Shown here: positions 32,519 to 44,062 of the stretch, piece by piece
Layout: each line of letters opens with the position of its first letter
How positions within the stretch are numbered: position 1 is the stretch's first letter
Assembly: GCA_020137815.1 (NCBI GenBank)
Contig: CM035359.1
Coordinates: 5,233,856-5,297,855 of the forward strand
DNA: 64,000 nt
Reading direction: 5' to 3'
Source: Hormiphora californensis
Taxonomy: Eukaryota > Ctenophora > Tentaculata > Cydippida > Pleurobrachiidae
Program-made: the position numbers and the translations under genes
The notes under the pieces: model-generated
Database searches by the model: none
The model's input: the letters and a program-made list of their open reading frames with translations, nothing else
Told to the model about the DNA's origin: nothing

Positions 32519-33878
32519 GGGGGGGGGGCCCGCGTATTAAAATGTCCTTTAATGTCCCTCGATTTTTGGGACATTAAATTGTCCGGGGTAATTTGGGACA
32601 TTAAAAGACATTAAAGGACATTAAAGGACAAGAAATTTTAACTAATAAAAACCATTTCACAATGTGTTACCAAACATTTCTACCACCAATGTACTACTAA
32701 AGGTCCCATCTTTCGATTCCAATGAATGTTCATAAATGTTCAGTGGTGATGAGGCTTTACTTTTGCGTGGTACGTGGGTGCGGTACCTTTTTTACATGTG
32801 CATATCTCTAGTCTCAAAATCATCTTATGAAACGAGTAGAGAAGACACCGAAGTGAGAAAACAGCCCCGATTTTGATGAAACTTGGTCAGAATAGTGTTT
32901 GGTGTCTAATTGGAAGTCAAAAAAGATTTAGTACTCAAATCCTTAATTTACGATTTTTAGGTTTTTTAGGTTTTTTTTTACTGTTTTTGGCTTCAGGAAC
33001 GTCCTAGAACAAAATGAATAGTACCATCTTTCTCAGCGTGAAATTCTGCATAGATTTTAGTGGCTATAAACCTTTCTATGACGTAAGGTTATCCCCAAAA
33101 AATCCCAAACGGGTACATGTTATAGGGGCGGGTACATGTTTTAGGCTAACGGGCGAACCTCTGGTCAGAACACCATGTTATAGGTACTCAATCGACGTGT
33201 ATTGATGAGGAAATCATTTTAGTGAAAACCATTTTGATCTGCGATGTCTGTGTAACGAATAAAACCTAAAAAACCTTACCACATGAAGCATACCCGTTTG
33301 GTTTTTTGGGATAACTTCTGAACCTTACGACTACGTCATAGAAAGGTTTATAGCCACTATAATCGATGCAGAATTTCACGCCGAGAAAGATGATTCTATT
33401 TATTTTGTTCTAGGACGTTCCTGAAACCCATAAAAGCCAAAAAACCTAAAAAAACCTAGAAAAACCTAAATTTAGAATTTGAGCACTCAAAATTTGTTTG
33501 ACTGCTAATTAGACACCAAAGACCATTCTGACTTAGTTTCATCAATATCGGGGCTATTTTCACTTTAAAACCTTGACATTTAGTCCAAAACTTCAAAATT
33601 TCCGGGGTTCGCTTAGAGGTACCGGGCCACCCTAAAATGAGGCTTAATCACCGCCAACATCTATGGTATTGGTTGGAATCGATAGAGGGGACATTAGAAG
33701 TAAATATTAAGTGGTTGAAAACACCATTTTAGTTTAATAATAGCGGAAAATTCATGTTTTAATTAAATGTCTTTTAATGTCTTTTAATGTCCTTTAATGT
33801 CCTTTAATGTCCCAGGGACATTAAAGTCGGACGTGTTTATTTAGGACATGGATATTAAATTCACGCGGGCCCCCCTCC
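32519..33878. mobile_element. G-capped foldback element with GGACATTAAA arms
   Basis: GGCGGACA flanks both sides (32511-32518 and 33879-33886). The left end is a G-run then GCCCGCGT; the right end is ACGCGGGCCCCCCTCC. Subterminal arms are 10-bp GGACATTAAA units. The interior (about 32940-33480) is a diverged palindrome containing GAACGTCCTAGAACAAAATG in both orientations. Interior GTTGGAATCGATAGAGGGGAC is shared with the element at 38113. Confidence 0.9.
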
Positions 33879-33886
33879 GGCGGACA

Positions 33887-34159
33887 CGTGTTTCAACGTT
33901 GTACTGGAGTACATCGCCCCAAGTAATCGTCCCGTAGATCAGGGAGAGTTGAATGAAAAAGCGTTTTGTAAGTATGGATATGAGTTGAGTCATATCAAAA
34001 ATTCCAGGGGCGTAAATTACTAACTGGCCAATTCTCCCACACTCAAACACACTCACAAACTTTCCCAAAATTCAGTTTTTATTACAAGTTGCTTGGCGGC
34101 AACTTCCAGAACCACTAACATTGTTTTTAACAAGATCAGTGTACAACAAATATCCCAGG
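33887..34159. other. Intronic sequence without recognised feature
   Basis: A 75-codon minus frame crosses into the neighbouring transposon and has no finger or splice support. Confidence 0.4.
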
Positions 34160-34368
34160 TTAAGGTTCCGTGGAGCCATTCCACTCAATTTGATGTTGCG
34201 TCCTCATGTGAAGTGACTTGTTGAACTTCCTCTTGAAGCTCTTCCCACAGATTTCACAATGAAACTTCCTTTCATTAACATGGACATCTCTCATGTGTGA
34301 TGTGAGTCGAACGTAGCTTCTCCCACAGAGGTCACAATACCCGCCTCCTGCACCCGCTCTCCTGAGTT
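34160..34368 (-). CDS. Zinc-finger terminal exon 2
   Basis: Acceptor TTCACACCCCAG, start two bases into a codon; the exon lacks an ATG near its start, so a simple ORF scan misses it. A basic Gly/Arg leader (RRAGAGGG) precedes finger 1, CDLCGRSYVRLTSHMRDVH (X9). Linker VNERKFH leads to CEICGKSFKR...HMRTQH (X12). It stops after NGSTEP. It is 69 residues long. Confidence 0.85.
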
Positions 34369-34458
34369 CTGGGGTGTGAAGAGATAAAGTAAGGTGAGGT
34401 GGAGAGGTGACGTACTTTGATGATCATGATGTGGAGAGATACACTTGGATTGCGGTGT

Positions 34459-34470
34459 GGAGGGAGAGAA

Positions 34471-34529
<59 letters not shown>

Positions 34530-34531
34530 GT
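34459..34531. repeat. (GA)n microsatellite
   Basis: GA run between cassettes 1 and 2. Confidence 0.9.
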
Positions 34532-34715
34532 GAGAGCGGGTGATCTATGCAACCACGAGTGTCGGTGCCCCAATATTTAAACGACGGCTAAAACGCAATT
34601 TCTTGCCAAGTAGTAGTAACAAAAGTTTTCACAGTTATCCTAACACACAAATATAGATACTCTCAAACACACACAAACACACAGACACACCCACGCACAA
34701 ACATTTTGTTTTTAT

Positions 34716-34975
34716 TTAGGTTCTAGGAGCACGGAATCTCGATTTAACACTGCCCTTCTCCCCCTTTTCCATAGCCAGAAGATCCTTGTGCTTACTCCTC
34801 ATGTGCAACAACCTATTTCCACTCTGTCCAAAGGTCTTCTCGCAGTAAAAACACTGGAAGGGTCTCATTTTTAGATGTACCGTTGTTATGTGTCGACTTA
34901 ACGAGCTAAAGGAGTAGAGACAATAGGGGCATACGTTGGAACCGTTGGTAGCAGGGCTGGAGGAGGAGAGACGTC
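34716..34975 (-). CDS. Zinc-finger terminal exon 1
   Basis: The acceptor CTCCCTCAG gives a start two bases into a codon; a second AG 18 bp inside would change phase. The leader is Ser-rich (RLSSSSPATNGSNV). Finger 1 is CPYCLYSFSSLSRHITTVH (X9). Linker LKMRPFQ leads to CFYCEKTFGQ...HMRSKH (X12). A Lys-rich tail of about 27 residues ends RAPRT. This is the 5'-most zinc-finger cassette. Confidence 0.85.
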
Positions 34976-36346
34976 CTGAGGGAGGGGGAGTTGTAGTGTG
35001 GTGTCACACTCAAACACTGCATGCACAATCAAATGTGAAAAGTGGGACTTGTGTAGCTCTCACCCTGTGTGTGAGGGTAGATCAAGGAAGGACTCTGTTG
35101 ACTAGCGCAAATTTGACGGACAAAGTAACACACACACATCACACCACACACAGCCACACCACGATACATGATAGGGGATATTGAATACAACATCAATACA
35201 CACATTATACATACGGACACACAGTTGATTCTACTCTCTCTCACTCTACTTCTACCTAGTATTCCTAGTCAATCCCCTCTTTCTCTCTTATAGCATGTAG
35301 TATAAACCACGCCCTCCACCCACTGTTGCTTCATAGCAACGATCACATTCCGGTCTCTCTGCGTGTCAAGAAATCTTCCCACGCTCCCTCTCTGTTTTCT
35401 AGGGAGCCCTGTGCGCGGCGCTTTACGCGCGGAATATCCCTCCAAATTAGGAATACTTTGCTTTGTATGAGTGCCATCCCCGGGTCGTGCTAGTTGTGAG
35501 GGTGATGTTGCAGTAATGTCCCGTTTGCTCTCTATAACTGCCGCCTTGCAGCGAGGGGGAACAAAGGAAGAAAGCTGCTGCAATTGACATGGCGGGAAAA
35601 CATAAATAGTAATAGGAGGAAATATATGTAAAATATATAGAATTCAATTCAAACACATGTGTCATGTTTTTCAAAAAAAAAGAGTCAATAACAAAAGTGA
35701 CACAAGAGAGAGAAAGCTATCTGCAGATACTGTGGAGCGATATATATATATCAATATTACATATACAAACCTACACACATAAATCTCCCTCAATCATTCT
35801 CTCCTTCTCTCTTTCTCTGGCTGCTGGCGATCCTCTTCTCACTCCCGACTCTCTCTGTTTTCTCAAAATTTTAATTCGCAAGGGCTCGCCAATTTTAGTG
35901 CTGTCCTTAGTTTAAATTCTTCATTTTTGGTATCAAAAACATTTCATGAAGCCTGGTCTATCTCTCACTGAGTGTGTTTGCGTGTGTGCTGTGAGAGATA
36001 GATCAGTAGTTTGAGATGTGTGTAGTTTTGTTCTATGGAAATTGATTGCTGGTTGGCCCACCTACTTACACGGGGGAGAGAGTGCGAATTTTATTTGATG
36101 TGAGGCTGCATGCAGTGAGAAAAAACAAAACGACGCAAAGTTCCCTGGAGAGAGAGAAATAGATAGAGATGGGAGAGCGAGGTGGGAGATATAAAGAAAG
36201 ACAGAGATGGAGGGAGAAAAAGATAGTTTCTTTGCTTTGCGTCGTTTGAAAAAACAATCAATAATTTCAGCAGTTTTGTGATTGTGAGTGTTTAAGCAAT
36301 GTCAAATGTGTGTTACCTTTTTTTGAGCTTCTGTAAATTGAACGTC

Positions 36347-36439
<93 letters not shown>

Positions 36440-36730
36440 GAGAGAGAGAGAAAGTCTTTGTAAGAGTCATAGTAAATTCTGTTAATTGTCGCTTTCTCCC
36501 TCTCTCACACTCTCTTTCTCTCATCAGTCATCCTCTCTAGTTTGTCTGCTTATCCTACTGCTTCCTCTCCCACGCACTTTCTCAGTCACTATTTCAGACT
36601 TAGCCAAGCACTTTCCCTATCTCTCTCTCTATCTCTCTCTCTCTCTCTCTATCTCTATCTCTCTATCTTACTACTCAACGAAGCAGAAAGGAAATTGGAA
36701 CATGATTACTGAGTGTTACACACACATACA

Positions 36731-36772
<42 letters not shown>

Positions 36773-37147
36773 CTCTCTATCTCCCTTCTCCAATCAAGTC
36801 ACACGGCGTGCGGTCAGTGGTCAGTCGCAAAGCTACCTACACTAATGGAGTTAGGTACAAACAGACAAACTGACAGAAATTTACTTACAGGTAGAAAGAA
36901 AGATAGAGAAGGGATAGAGATAGATAAAAAGAGAGAGAAAAGGAGCAGCTGATAGTCACAATCCAATTCTATCATGATGATTGATTACCTTAGAGACGCG
37001 TCCAAGACAGACAAATTAAATTTGACACGAATCACCCAAATCAGCTCTGTCGCCGAAGGCCTTATAGATAACAAACGGATCTATTATAAAAACAAGAGTA
37101 TTGTTCAACTGGTAAGAGTCCAAAGTTACCATGGTAACCAGTACATA
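34976..37147. other. Intron space with GA/CT microsatellites
   Basis: It contains a long (GA)n run at 36349-36452 and CT-rich tracts at 36601-36665 and 36730-36782. An open minus frame at 35269-35583 has a basic segment (RKAPRTGLPRKQRG) but no clean acceptor in the cassette phase, so I leave it uncalled. Confidence 0.5.
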
Positions 37148-37461
37148 TCACCATAGTAACACTCTAGCAAGTTTTAACTCCGCCAACCTATCCTTCCTCC
37201 ATCCCTCTTGTAACAGCTGTATACACCGTGTTATACTCTCAGTGAGGGAACACTTGGCAGCCTTCACCCTCTCATACCCAATCCTATCTACCACTGCCAG
37301 TTCTGCAATGGGTTTCAGCCGGTAGAAACTAGACTTGCTTACTCCGAGGGACTTGATGGCAACGTTTCGTGAGACCCCGGAAGAGAGGGCTGCCAGGACA
37401 TAGTTGTAAAGGGGAGTTACTTCGTCGAGGTGCCGGATTGTTACTGGTCTTTCAGGTCGTT
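37148..37461 (-). CDS. HTH-like terminal exon C
   Basis: Two acceptors are possible. CTATCCTCTTTAG (37462-37474) gives a start two bases into a codon, the zinc-finger phase. A stronger-looking one 39 bp upstream gives phase 0. The product has a predicted helix-turn-helix-like stretch (LSSGVSRNVAIKSLGVSKSS then FYRLKPIAELAVVDR), a Cys near CSLTESITRCIQLL, and a basic C-terminus ending ARVLLW. The layout parallels exons A and B (helix, turn, then a hydrophobic IAE/VV segment and a C-terminal Cys-containing helix). I do not recognise a named family; Psq/HTH-like recognition is an inference. Confidence 0.65.
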
Positions 37462-38112
37462 CTAAAGAGGATAGAAGGGCGTGTCGGGGGAGGGACTGAA
37501 AAAAAGAGGACATTTCGGGGGAGTGGCCAAATTGGATTTTAATAATTCACACCCAATATAACGGAGAACCTATTTGTGAGGAAGAAAGGGAAGGCACCAC
37601 TGTGACTCATAATGGTGTTTGGTTACTGACACTGTTAATCTTTACGAAGACTATAGGGCATAGGCAGTGCACTATAATAGGCAGTGCACAATACTACGAT
37701 TAAGGAGACATTGGAGGCAATAGTTTTGAAAGTCCGTTTGAGAAACATAATCTCAGAAACCTGGGAACCCCATCTCACATCACACACACACACACATCAC
37801 ACAACTCTCACATCACACACACTCTCACAACTCGCAAGATCAGGATGCGTATATTCTACAAGGTCGTAACAGTCAACAAGTGTCTGGTGTATGTCAGTCA
37901 ATGTGTCCGATATTTTCGTTTTTGTGAGAGAAAGAGAAGCTCAAAAACGGTGATTTATATTACCAAATTCCACCAATAAAAAGAAATTGGTGGAAATTGG
38001 TGTGTGTGGAACATTTGTGGAGGCTAAAACCATCTGGTATTATGAAACTGCTTTAGGAGAGGGACAATTGATTCATCTTAGAGAGAGGGAGATAGAGAGA
38101 GGGAGATAGAGA

Positions 38113-38866
38113 GGGGGGGGTCGTCACCTTTTATTTTGCCCACTTTTGCCCACATTTGCCCACATGGGCAAACCAAAATCTCAAAAAACAGGTATAATGT
38201 GGGCAAAGTGGGCAAAAAGTGGGCAAAAATATTATAAGCATCAAAAATTTACCAGAAAACCCTCTGTGACAAATGTTTTTCACCTCCAATGTCTTCCAAG
38301 AGGTCCCCTCTATCGATTCCAACCGATAAATAATGTACTTACTTATGACTAAAGGTTGATAAGGCTCCATGTCCGACTGGACAAAAGTGGGCAAAAAATT
38401 TGGCAAAATTAGGCAAAGGCCAGTGATTTTTCGTCATTTTGGGGCTATTTAGGGAACTGATACATAACAAAGGTTTTCCACTTGCATTGTACTCCAATGG
38501 GGTCCCAGAAAAACCAGAAAAATTTTCCACTCCAACCATGTGAGAAACGTGCCTAAAATGACCAATTTTCCTAATTTTGCCAACATATTTTGCCCATTTT
38601 CCCAGTTGGATATGGAGCCTTATCAACCCTGAGCAAATAAATTATCGGTTGGAATCGATAGGGGGGACCTCTAGGAGGACATTGGTGGTGAAAAACCTTT
38701 GTCACAGACGATTACCTGGTTGAGAGCATATATTTTTTATGGATTTAAATTTTTTGCCTACTTTTGCCTACTTTTGCCTACTTTTGCCCACTTTTGCCCA
38801 TGTGGGCAAATTCAAAATTTAAGAATAATGTGGGCAGTGGGCAAAAAAAAAGGTGACGTACCCCCC
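38113..38866. mobile_element. G-capped foldback element with TTTTGCCCAC arms
   Basis: GATAGAGA flanks both ends (38105-38112 and 38867-38874), although the surroundings are GATA/GAGA-rich so the duplication is less certain. It starts with a G-run then TCGTCACCTTTT and ends AAAAGGTGACGTACCCCCC. Arms are 10-bp CTTTTGCCCA units. The interior shares GGTTGGAATCGATAGGGGGG with the element at 32519. Confidence 0.85.
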
Positions 38867-38871
38867 GATAG

Positions 38872-38993
<122 letters not shown>

Positions 38994-39437
38994 CAAGATG
39001 AATCAATTGTAAACTTTTAACCAATCCCCAAACTAAAGACCCACAAAAACCCGTCATCACATATCACATACCTTTGTGCTTCTTTCGTCATCTCAGGAAC
39101 ACGGACAAACAAACAAACAAACAAACAAATAGACAAACAAACAAACAAACACAAAAACAAACAGAGACATAAAATAAAAACAGTAGCTGGCGTGTTCAAG
39201 CTAGAGGGGGTAACAAATGATAGAACGAAAAGCAAACCGTGTACATTAACTGGATCTGTATTATATGGTCAAGACAAAACAATGTATTTCGGTAGAAAAT
39301 ATATGAGTTGAGTCTACATAATTTATTATTCAACATATATATCGACACACTGTTGTATAAAAATAAATTGAGGGAGGAAGGTGGATCCTCAAAAAAAACT
39401 GAAAACTGAAGAGTGTTTTTAACGCTTGAAATAATGC

Positions 39438-39774
39438 TTAAATAATTAAATTTTGTTTCTTGGCATCATCTAATACAATGCCAGGGAGGACTTTTAGCAT
39501 TTCCTGGCACCTTTGTGCGATTCTAGACACGGGCATGTACGGCATATCTTGTATGAAATCAGGACTAATTATAACCATCACCCCTATTGGTTTATAGATC
39601 CGGTTAAAGGTTGAGTAAGGTATGTCCAAGTTGGAGAGGACGTTAGAGACAGTCATCCCCGAGTTCACCATATCCCTAATTTGGTTGTACCTTTCAGCCA
39701 CAGCGGAGACTGTCCTCACTTTGCGGTAACGGCCTCGGAGCGAGCGGTGAGGTCCTGCGAGTGGAACACAAGTT
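39438..39774 (-). CDS. HTH-like terminal exon B
   Basis: Acceptor GTTCAAAATTCAG, start one base into a codon, which matches the donor at 43052. A basic leader (HRSLRGRYRKVRTVS) precedes a helix-turn-helix-like stretch (IRDMVNSGMTVSNVLSNLDI, then PYSTFNRIYKPIG). A hydrophobic segment VMVIISPDF and a Cys-containing helix (IAQRCQEMLKVLPG) follow. It stops after KKQNLII and is 112 residues long. The SGMT...L.IPYSTF pattern recalls Psq-type HTH motifs, but I cannot assign the family. It shares layout with exon A. Confidence 0.75.
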
Positions 39775-40024
39775 CTGAATTTTGAACAAAAACACAAGGA
39801 TTGTTGCTGTTGTGAATTTTAAAGACAAAAAAAAACCACAAAGAATTTTCAACACACCAAAAAAAAACACACAATAAAATAGTACTTTCTGAATTTAAAC
39901 AACAAAAACAATATACTACATACAAGGATAGTTCATGTTCTGAATTTGAAGGCCAACACACCAAAATAATATATGCTGAACTGAATTTTGAACAAAAACA
40001 CAAGGATGGTTGCTGTCTTGCATA

Positions 40025-41591
40025 TACAGGGTGTCCCATATATTCTCTGGGTCGGTTGGCGAGCTGTCACGCAAAAACGGTGATAGTTGTGTGAAAACAA
40101 ACTGCGGGAGTGTGCTGGATTAATTCCTTCCTAACTGATGGCTTTGTTTTAAAATTAAATTTCAAAAGTTCATTTTTCATGAATGAACATTGCTGCCGTT
40201 CATTCATGAATTCTGAAATATTGTTTACCTTGAGTAAGTAACTTTTCTTTGGCTCGCAATTATCTTTCCAATGAGCACCATAAAACTTGAATTGAAGCAC
40301 CAGGTCACATGACAGTTGAGAAAATGAACATGCATGATTTTGGCTCTTTTTGCGACTTTTAATAGGCTGTATCACCGCTACCTTATCTTCAATCTTTTTG
40401 AAACTTTGGGTGAACATTGGATAAGCAAAGATCTTTGCTCACAAGAAAAATCAATGTCATAACGCAAAGTTCATTTTTCAATTTTGGTAGTTCATTCCAC
40501 TCATTCAGGAACCAAAATCCCTAAAGTGATGAAAAGTGTTGGGTTTTGTTTGGTCCATGTCCTGCAATGACAGAGAGGTGTAGTAACGTGTTTCCAAGCT
40601 AGTTAGTGAGTGCCATGTGATCAAGGTGATATCTGACACCTTCGTTGAGCAATAATAAAGGGATTTTCTCAAATTCAAGCATGTGATTCGGGTCTTCTGC
40701 GATTAGTATCGCGATTAGTATCTTGAGAGATCTCATAGCATCTCAAAAATGATGGTTAGTTCAATGAAATGAGTTGATTGATGACCAATAAGATTAAGAC
40801 CGATGCCACATTGAAATCAAAGACCATTTTAGATCATAAATCAACTCATTAGTCATTTCATTGAACTAACCATCATTTTCGAGGGGCTATGAGATCTCTC
40901 TGCACGATACCAATCGCAGAAAACTCAAATCACATGCTTGAATTTGAGAAAATCCCTTTATTATTGCTCAACGAAGGTGTCAGATATCACCTTGATCACA
41001 TGGCACTCACTAACTAGCTTGGAAACACGTTACTACACCTCTCTGTCATTGCAGGACATGGACCAAACAAAACCCAACACTTTTCATCACTTTAGGGATT
41101 TTGGTTCCTGAATGAGTGGAATGAACTACCAAAATTGAAAAATGAACTTTGCGTTATGACCTTGATTTTTCTTGTGAGCAAAGATCTTTGCTTATCCAAT
41201 GTTCACCCAAAGTTTCAAAAAGATTGAAGATAAGGTAGCGGTGATACAGCCTATTAAAAGTCGCAAAAAGAGCCAAAATCATGCATGTTCATTTTCTCAA
41301 CTGTCATGTGACCTGGTGCTTCAATTCAAGTTTTATGGTGCTCATTGGAAAGATAATTGCGAGCCAAAGAAAAGTTACTTACTCAAGGTAAACAATATTT
41401 CAGAATTCATGAATGAACGGCAGCAATGTTCATTCATGAAAAATGAACTTTTGAAATCTAATTTTAAAACAAAGCCATCAGTTAGGAAGGAATTAATCCA
41501 GCACACTCCCGCAGTTTGTTTTCACACAACTATCACCGTTTTTGCGTGACAGCTCGCCAACCGACCCAGAGAATATATGGGACACCCTGTA
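40025..41591. mobile_element. 1.57-kb near-perfect palindrome, copy 2
   Basis: TACAGGGTGTCCCATATATT and its exact inverse form the ends. Arms of about 770 bp mirror each other with few mismatches. It is related to the palindrome at 16508-18059, sharing ends of the form TACA-GG-G-CCCAT-A and arm sequence. The mirrored frames (for example MFTQSFKKIEDKV and SQNHACSFSQL) are present on both arms. Confidence 0.9.
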
Positions 41592-42047
41592 TTGGAAGAC
41601 AACAAAAACAAAACGAAAGTTTATATATTTTCAAGCCATCAAAAACATAGTGAAATTTCTGGAGGGGGATGGGCTAAAAAAGTAGGGTCTAAAAGTCTAA
41701 ACAGGTCTAAAAATTAAGAATAAAAAGTCTAAACTTAGGGCATCAATTAACTTTTCTATTCTGAATTTCAAATACAAAAAAACGTTCATTTGTTTGGGAA
41801 TTCACGCCAGTTCCAGCATAAACAACTAGATGAATATGGTAAGCCCGGGTAAGCAAAGTAAACATATATTATACTAATTATCACAAACTAACAAACAACA
41901 CTCAACATAATACCAAGCCCCCATTATAACACAAACCCCCACAAGTTAGAGAGAGAGTAGAGCGAGTTTTCTTTGCCAGATGGTTTTCAAAAAATCAACA
42001 ATAATATGAAAATGTTCCACATTGTGTGTGTGTGATCTGTTACTTAC

Positions 42048-42106
42048 TTGGATTTGAAGATGTTACAGTCGTGTTATGGCCCGATTTACCGTCCATTAGA
42101 CTCCGC
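42048..42106 (-). CDS. Candidate linking exon F
   Basis: A 59-bp block is bounded by a CGTCCCCAG acceptor and a perfect GTAAGTAAC donor. It is open in one frame only, entering one base into a codon (as required by the donor at 43052) and leaving one base into a codon (as required by every zinc-finger cassette). It encodes RSLMDGKSGHNTTVTSSNP. It would be the phase adaptor between the shared 5' half and the zinc-finger array. It is short, so chance cannot be excluded. Confidence 0.5.
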
Positions 42107-42460
42107 CTGGGGACGGGGAACGTTATTATAGGTAAACAAGAAATGGGAGAGTGGAGGGAGATAGGAGAGTTAAGGGATAGATATATAAAAGGAAATGAAA
42201 AAGGGAGATCGAGATAGAATATGATGTAGTTTATTTTCGGCTCATCAAAACACCTAAGTTAATTGATAAATAAGTTAAACATAAATAATATTATTTTATT
42301 GAAAATCTCTGACACATTCGGGCGATATTAAATTGTCCAGAAGCGAGACACATACTCATTGGTAAAGGTATACATTGTCTTCTCCTCAAAAATCTAAATG
42401 TAGTTCGGTGGGACGACTTACTAAATTGCACCGCGGGCGGAGTCGCTTCATAAATCTCAT

Positions 42461-42830
42461 CTACATAATCTTTTTAGCCGCTCTAGCAGCCATACACTCC
42501 CCATTCCTACTTCTTAATATCTCCTTACACCTATCACTCAGCTCTTTGTAACTAACATTTGGGTCAAAATGAAACACCTCGGGGGCAATAATAAGTGTCT
42601 CCGCAATCCTTCTGATCATCAACCAATGGTGACTATAAACGAGGTTGTGCCGTGAGAGAGCCGTCGCCACACACACCCCATTGTTAACTTCTCGTAGCAC
42701 CTCCGTGTAGATCTTCAGGATGTTTGCGGGGGTTTTCTCGAACCGGTGTGTCGATCTTCTTCTCCCGACTTTCCGCACTGGATGACGGTTGGCGATGATT
42801 TTAAATTGTGAAAATCCAGAACCAACGCTC
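42461..42830 (-). CDS. HTH-like terminal exon A
   Basis: Acceptor ATGTTGTTTTCAG, start one base into a codon, matching the donor at 43052 directly. A basic region (ANRHPVRKVGRRRSTHRF, a likely nuclear signal and DNA contact) precedes helices around ILKIYTEVLREVNNG and VATALSRHNLVYSHHWLM. IRRIAETLIIAPEVFHF and a Cys-containing helix (LSDRCKEIL) follow. It stops after ARAAKKIM and is 123 residues long. It is homologous in layout to exon B. The family is unrecognised. Confidence 0.75.
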
Positions 42831-43051
42831 CTGAAAACAACATCTCACACGATCCGAGAAGGAGGTAGGTGAATTATAACTCCAGCTTCTTTTTTAGGGC
42901 AAACGAATCGGAAATAATATAGTGTGAACAAAGTGGACTGAGCAATTTTTCGAACAAATAAATGACTGCACTGATCCCGTTGGATCAGTTCTGTTTGTTT
43001 GTTCGTGCATGCAGGGGTGGTGATCGATTTGTGTAAAAAAGTATTACTTAC

Positions 43052-43594
43052 AATTCTCCGGTTTCCCTCGATGAACCAGGAACATTGTCCGCTGAACCGC
43101 CCCCTCCTTTGGACAGCAGATTGTTGAGGTTGTTAGCGGTATTCGACAGACTCAACATTGAAAGAGGATTGTTTGATAGGGTATTATTTAGAGATGAAGG
43201 CTGGGCGGTGGTCACCAGATTCGCTATCCCTATATTTTCCTCATTGTTCTGTATTGTCGTCATCAGCTGCTGAATCGTGTCCACCGGTAATATCGGATCA
43301 AGTATCGAGTCATCCAACATTTCATTCTTAACAGTCACACTCATATCACTTTCCTCTTTTACCGCTTCCTCTTGTTCGGGAGCGGGCGCGAAAACATCAT
43401 AAGCAGGTGGATGAAGGGCTGTTGTCGAGGTGGCAGTGGGCTGGGAAGTTGACTGTGGTGCAGGGGTTGGGGTCAACCCGGGGATATCTGGGACGGTGAC
43501 TGATTGGGTTCCAATTTGGGTGGAGATAGTAGGGGGACCAGTCACTAAGTTTGGAGGAGGTTGCAGTGGAGCTGCGGGGGCAACCACCTGGGAC
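43052..43594 (-). CDS. Shared exon E: Pro/Thr/Asn-rich activation-like region
   Basis: Acceptor CCCCTATTTCAG and donor GTAAGTAAT bound 181 residues of low complexity: a Pro/Thr/Ser-rich first half (PGLTPTPAPQSTSQP), an acidic centre, and an Asn/Leu/Ser-rich end with a GGGG run. Two SUMO-type sites stand 8 residues apart (VKEE and VKNE). It joins the exon at 43718 in frame and leaves two bases into a codon, so it joins exon A, exon B or exon F. Such composition is typical of transactivation or repression domains. No fold is recognised. Confidence 0.75.
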
Positions 43595-43717
43595 CTGAAA
43601 TAGGGGGACACTTCATTAACAATCGGGTAATAGGGCGATATTAATAGTCTTTTCTCCAAAAACAAGGGATAAAAGGACACTTTAAACTGATCCACTTTCA
43701 TGGGAATCAAAACTTAC

Positions 43718-43847
43718 ATCTGGACAACCGAAGCAGGTGGAAGAAGGTCTACAACCTTAGAGACAGGCTGGTGAATTATATCATTAACTTCTTTGTTTAT
43801 CTCGTCTATGTCCATTGAAGCTGCCGCCAGCGGCGAATCTTCACAGA
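43718..43847 (-). CDS. Shared exon D
   Basis: Acceptor CTCACATAG, donor GTAAGTTTT. It encodes about 43 residues, acidic then helical: CEDSPLAAASMDIDEINKEV, NDIIHQPVSKVVDLLPP. It enters two bases into a codon and leaves two bases into a codon, joining both neighbours in frame (PPASVVQM across the junction). Confidence 0.75.
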
Positions 43848-43945
43848 CTATGTGAGGGAGGGAGAGGTTAGTTATAATACTGGGGTGAGATCTTTAGTTA
43901 GGGCACAGATGCAGATGGGAGGTACCTAATAAACTGATTAATTAC

Positions 43946-44017
43946 CTAATTCTTCATCGTCAATGGACTCTGCATTAGCATCTGACACAGCTTCAATAAC
44001 TGGAGCTAAGTGTTGTA
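43946..44017 (-). CDS. Shared exon C
   Basis: Acceptor CCTCTTTTTCAG, donor GTAATTAAT. It encodes 24 residues (QHLAPVIEAVSDANAESIDD then EEL). It enters two bases into a codon and leaves one base into a codon, so by phase it could also splice straight to any zinc-finger cassette, skipping D and E. Confidence 0.7.
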
Positions 44018-44062
44018 CTGAAAAAGAGGGAAATGTTAGTCAATTGGAACATTTCATTCAAT

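Noticed and set aside
35269-35583. Another terminal exon of the TF locus
   Set aside because: The frame is basic and open, but its natural acceptor gives the wrong phase and no domain is seen.
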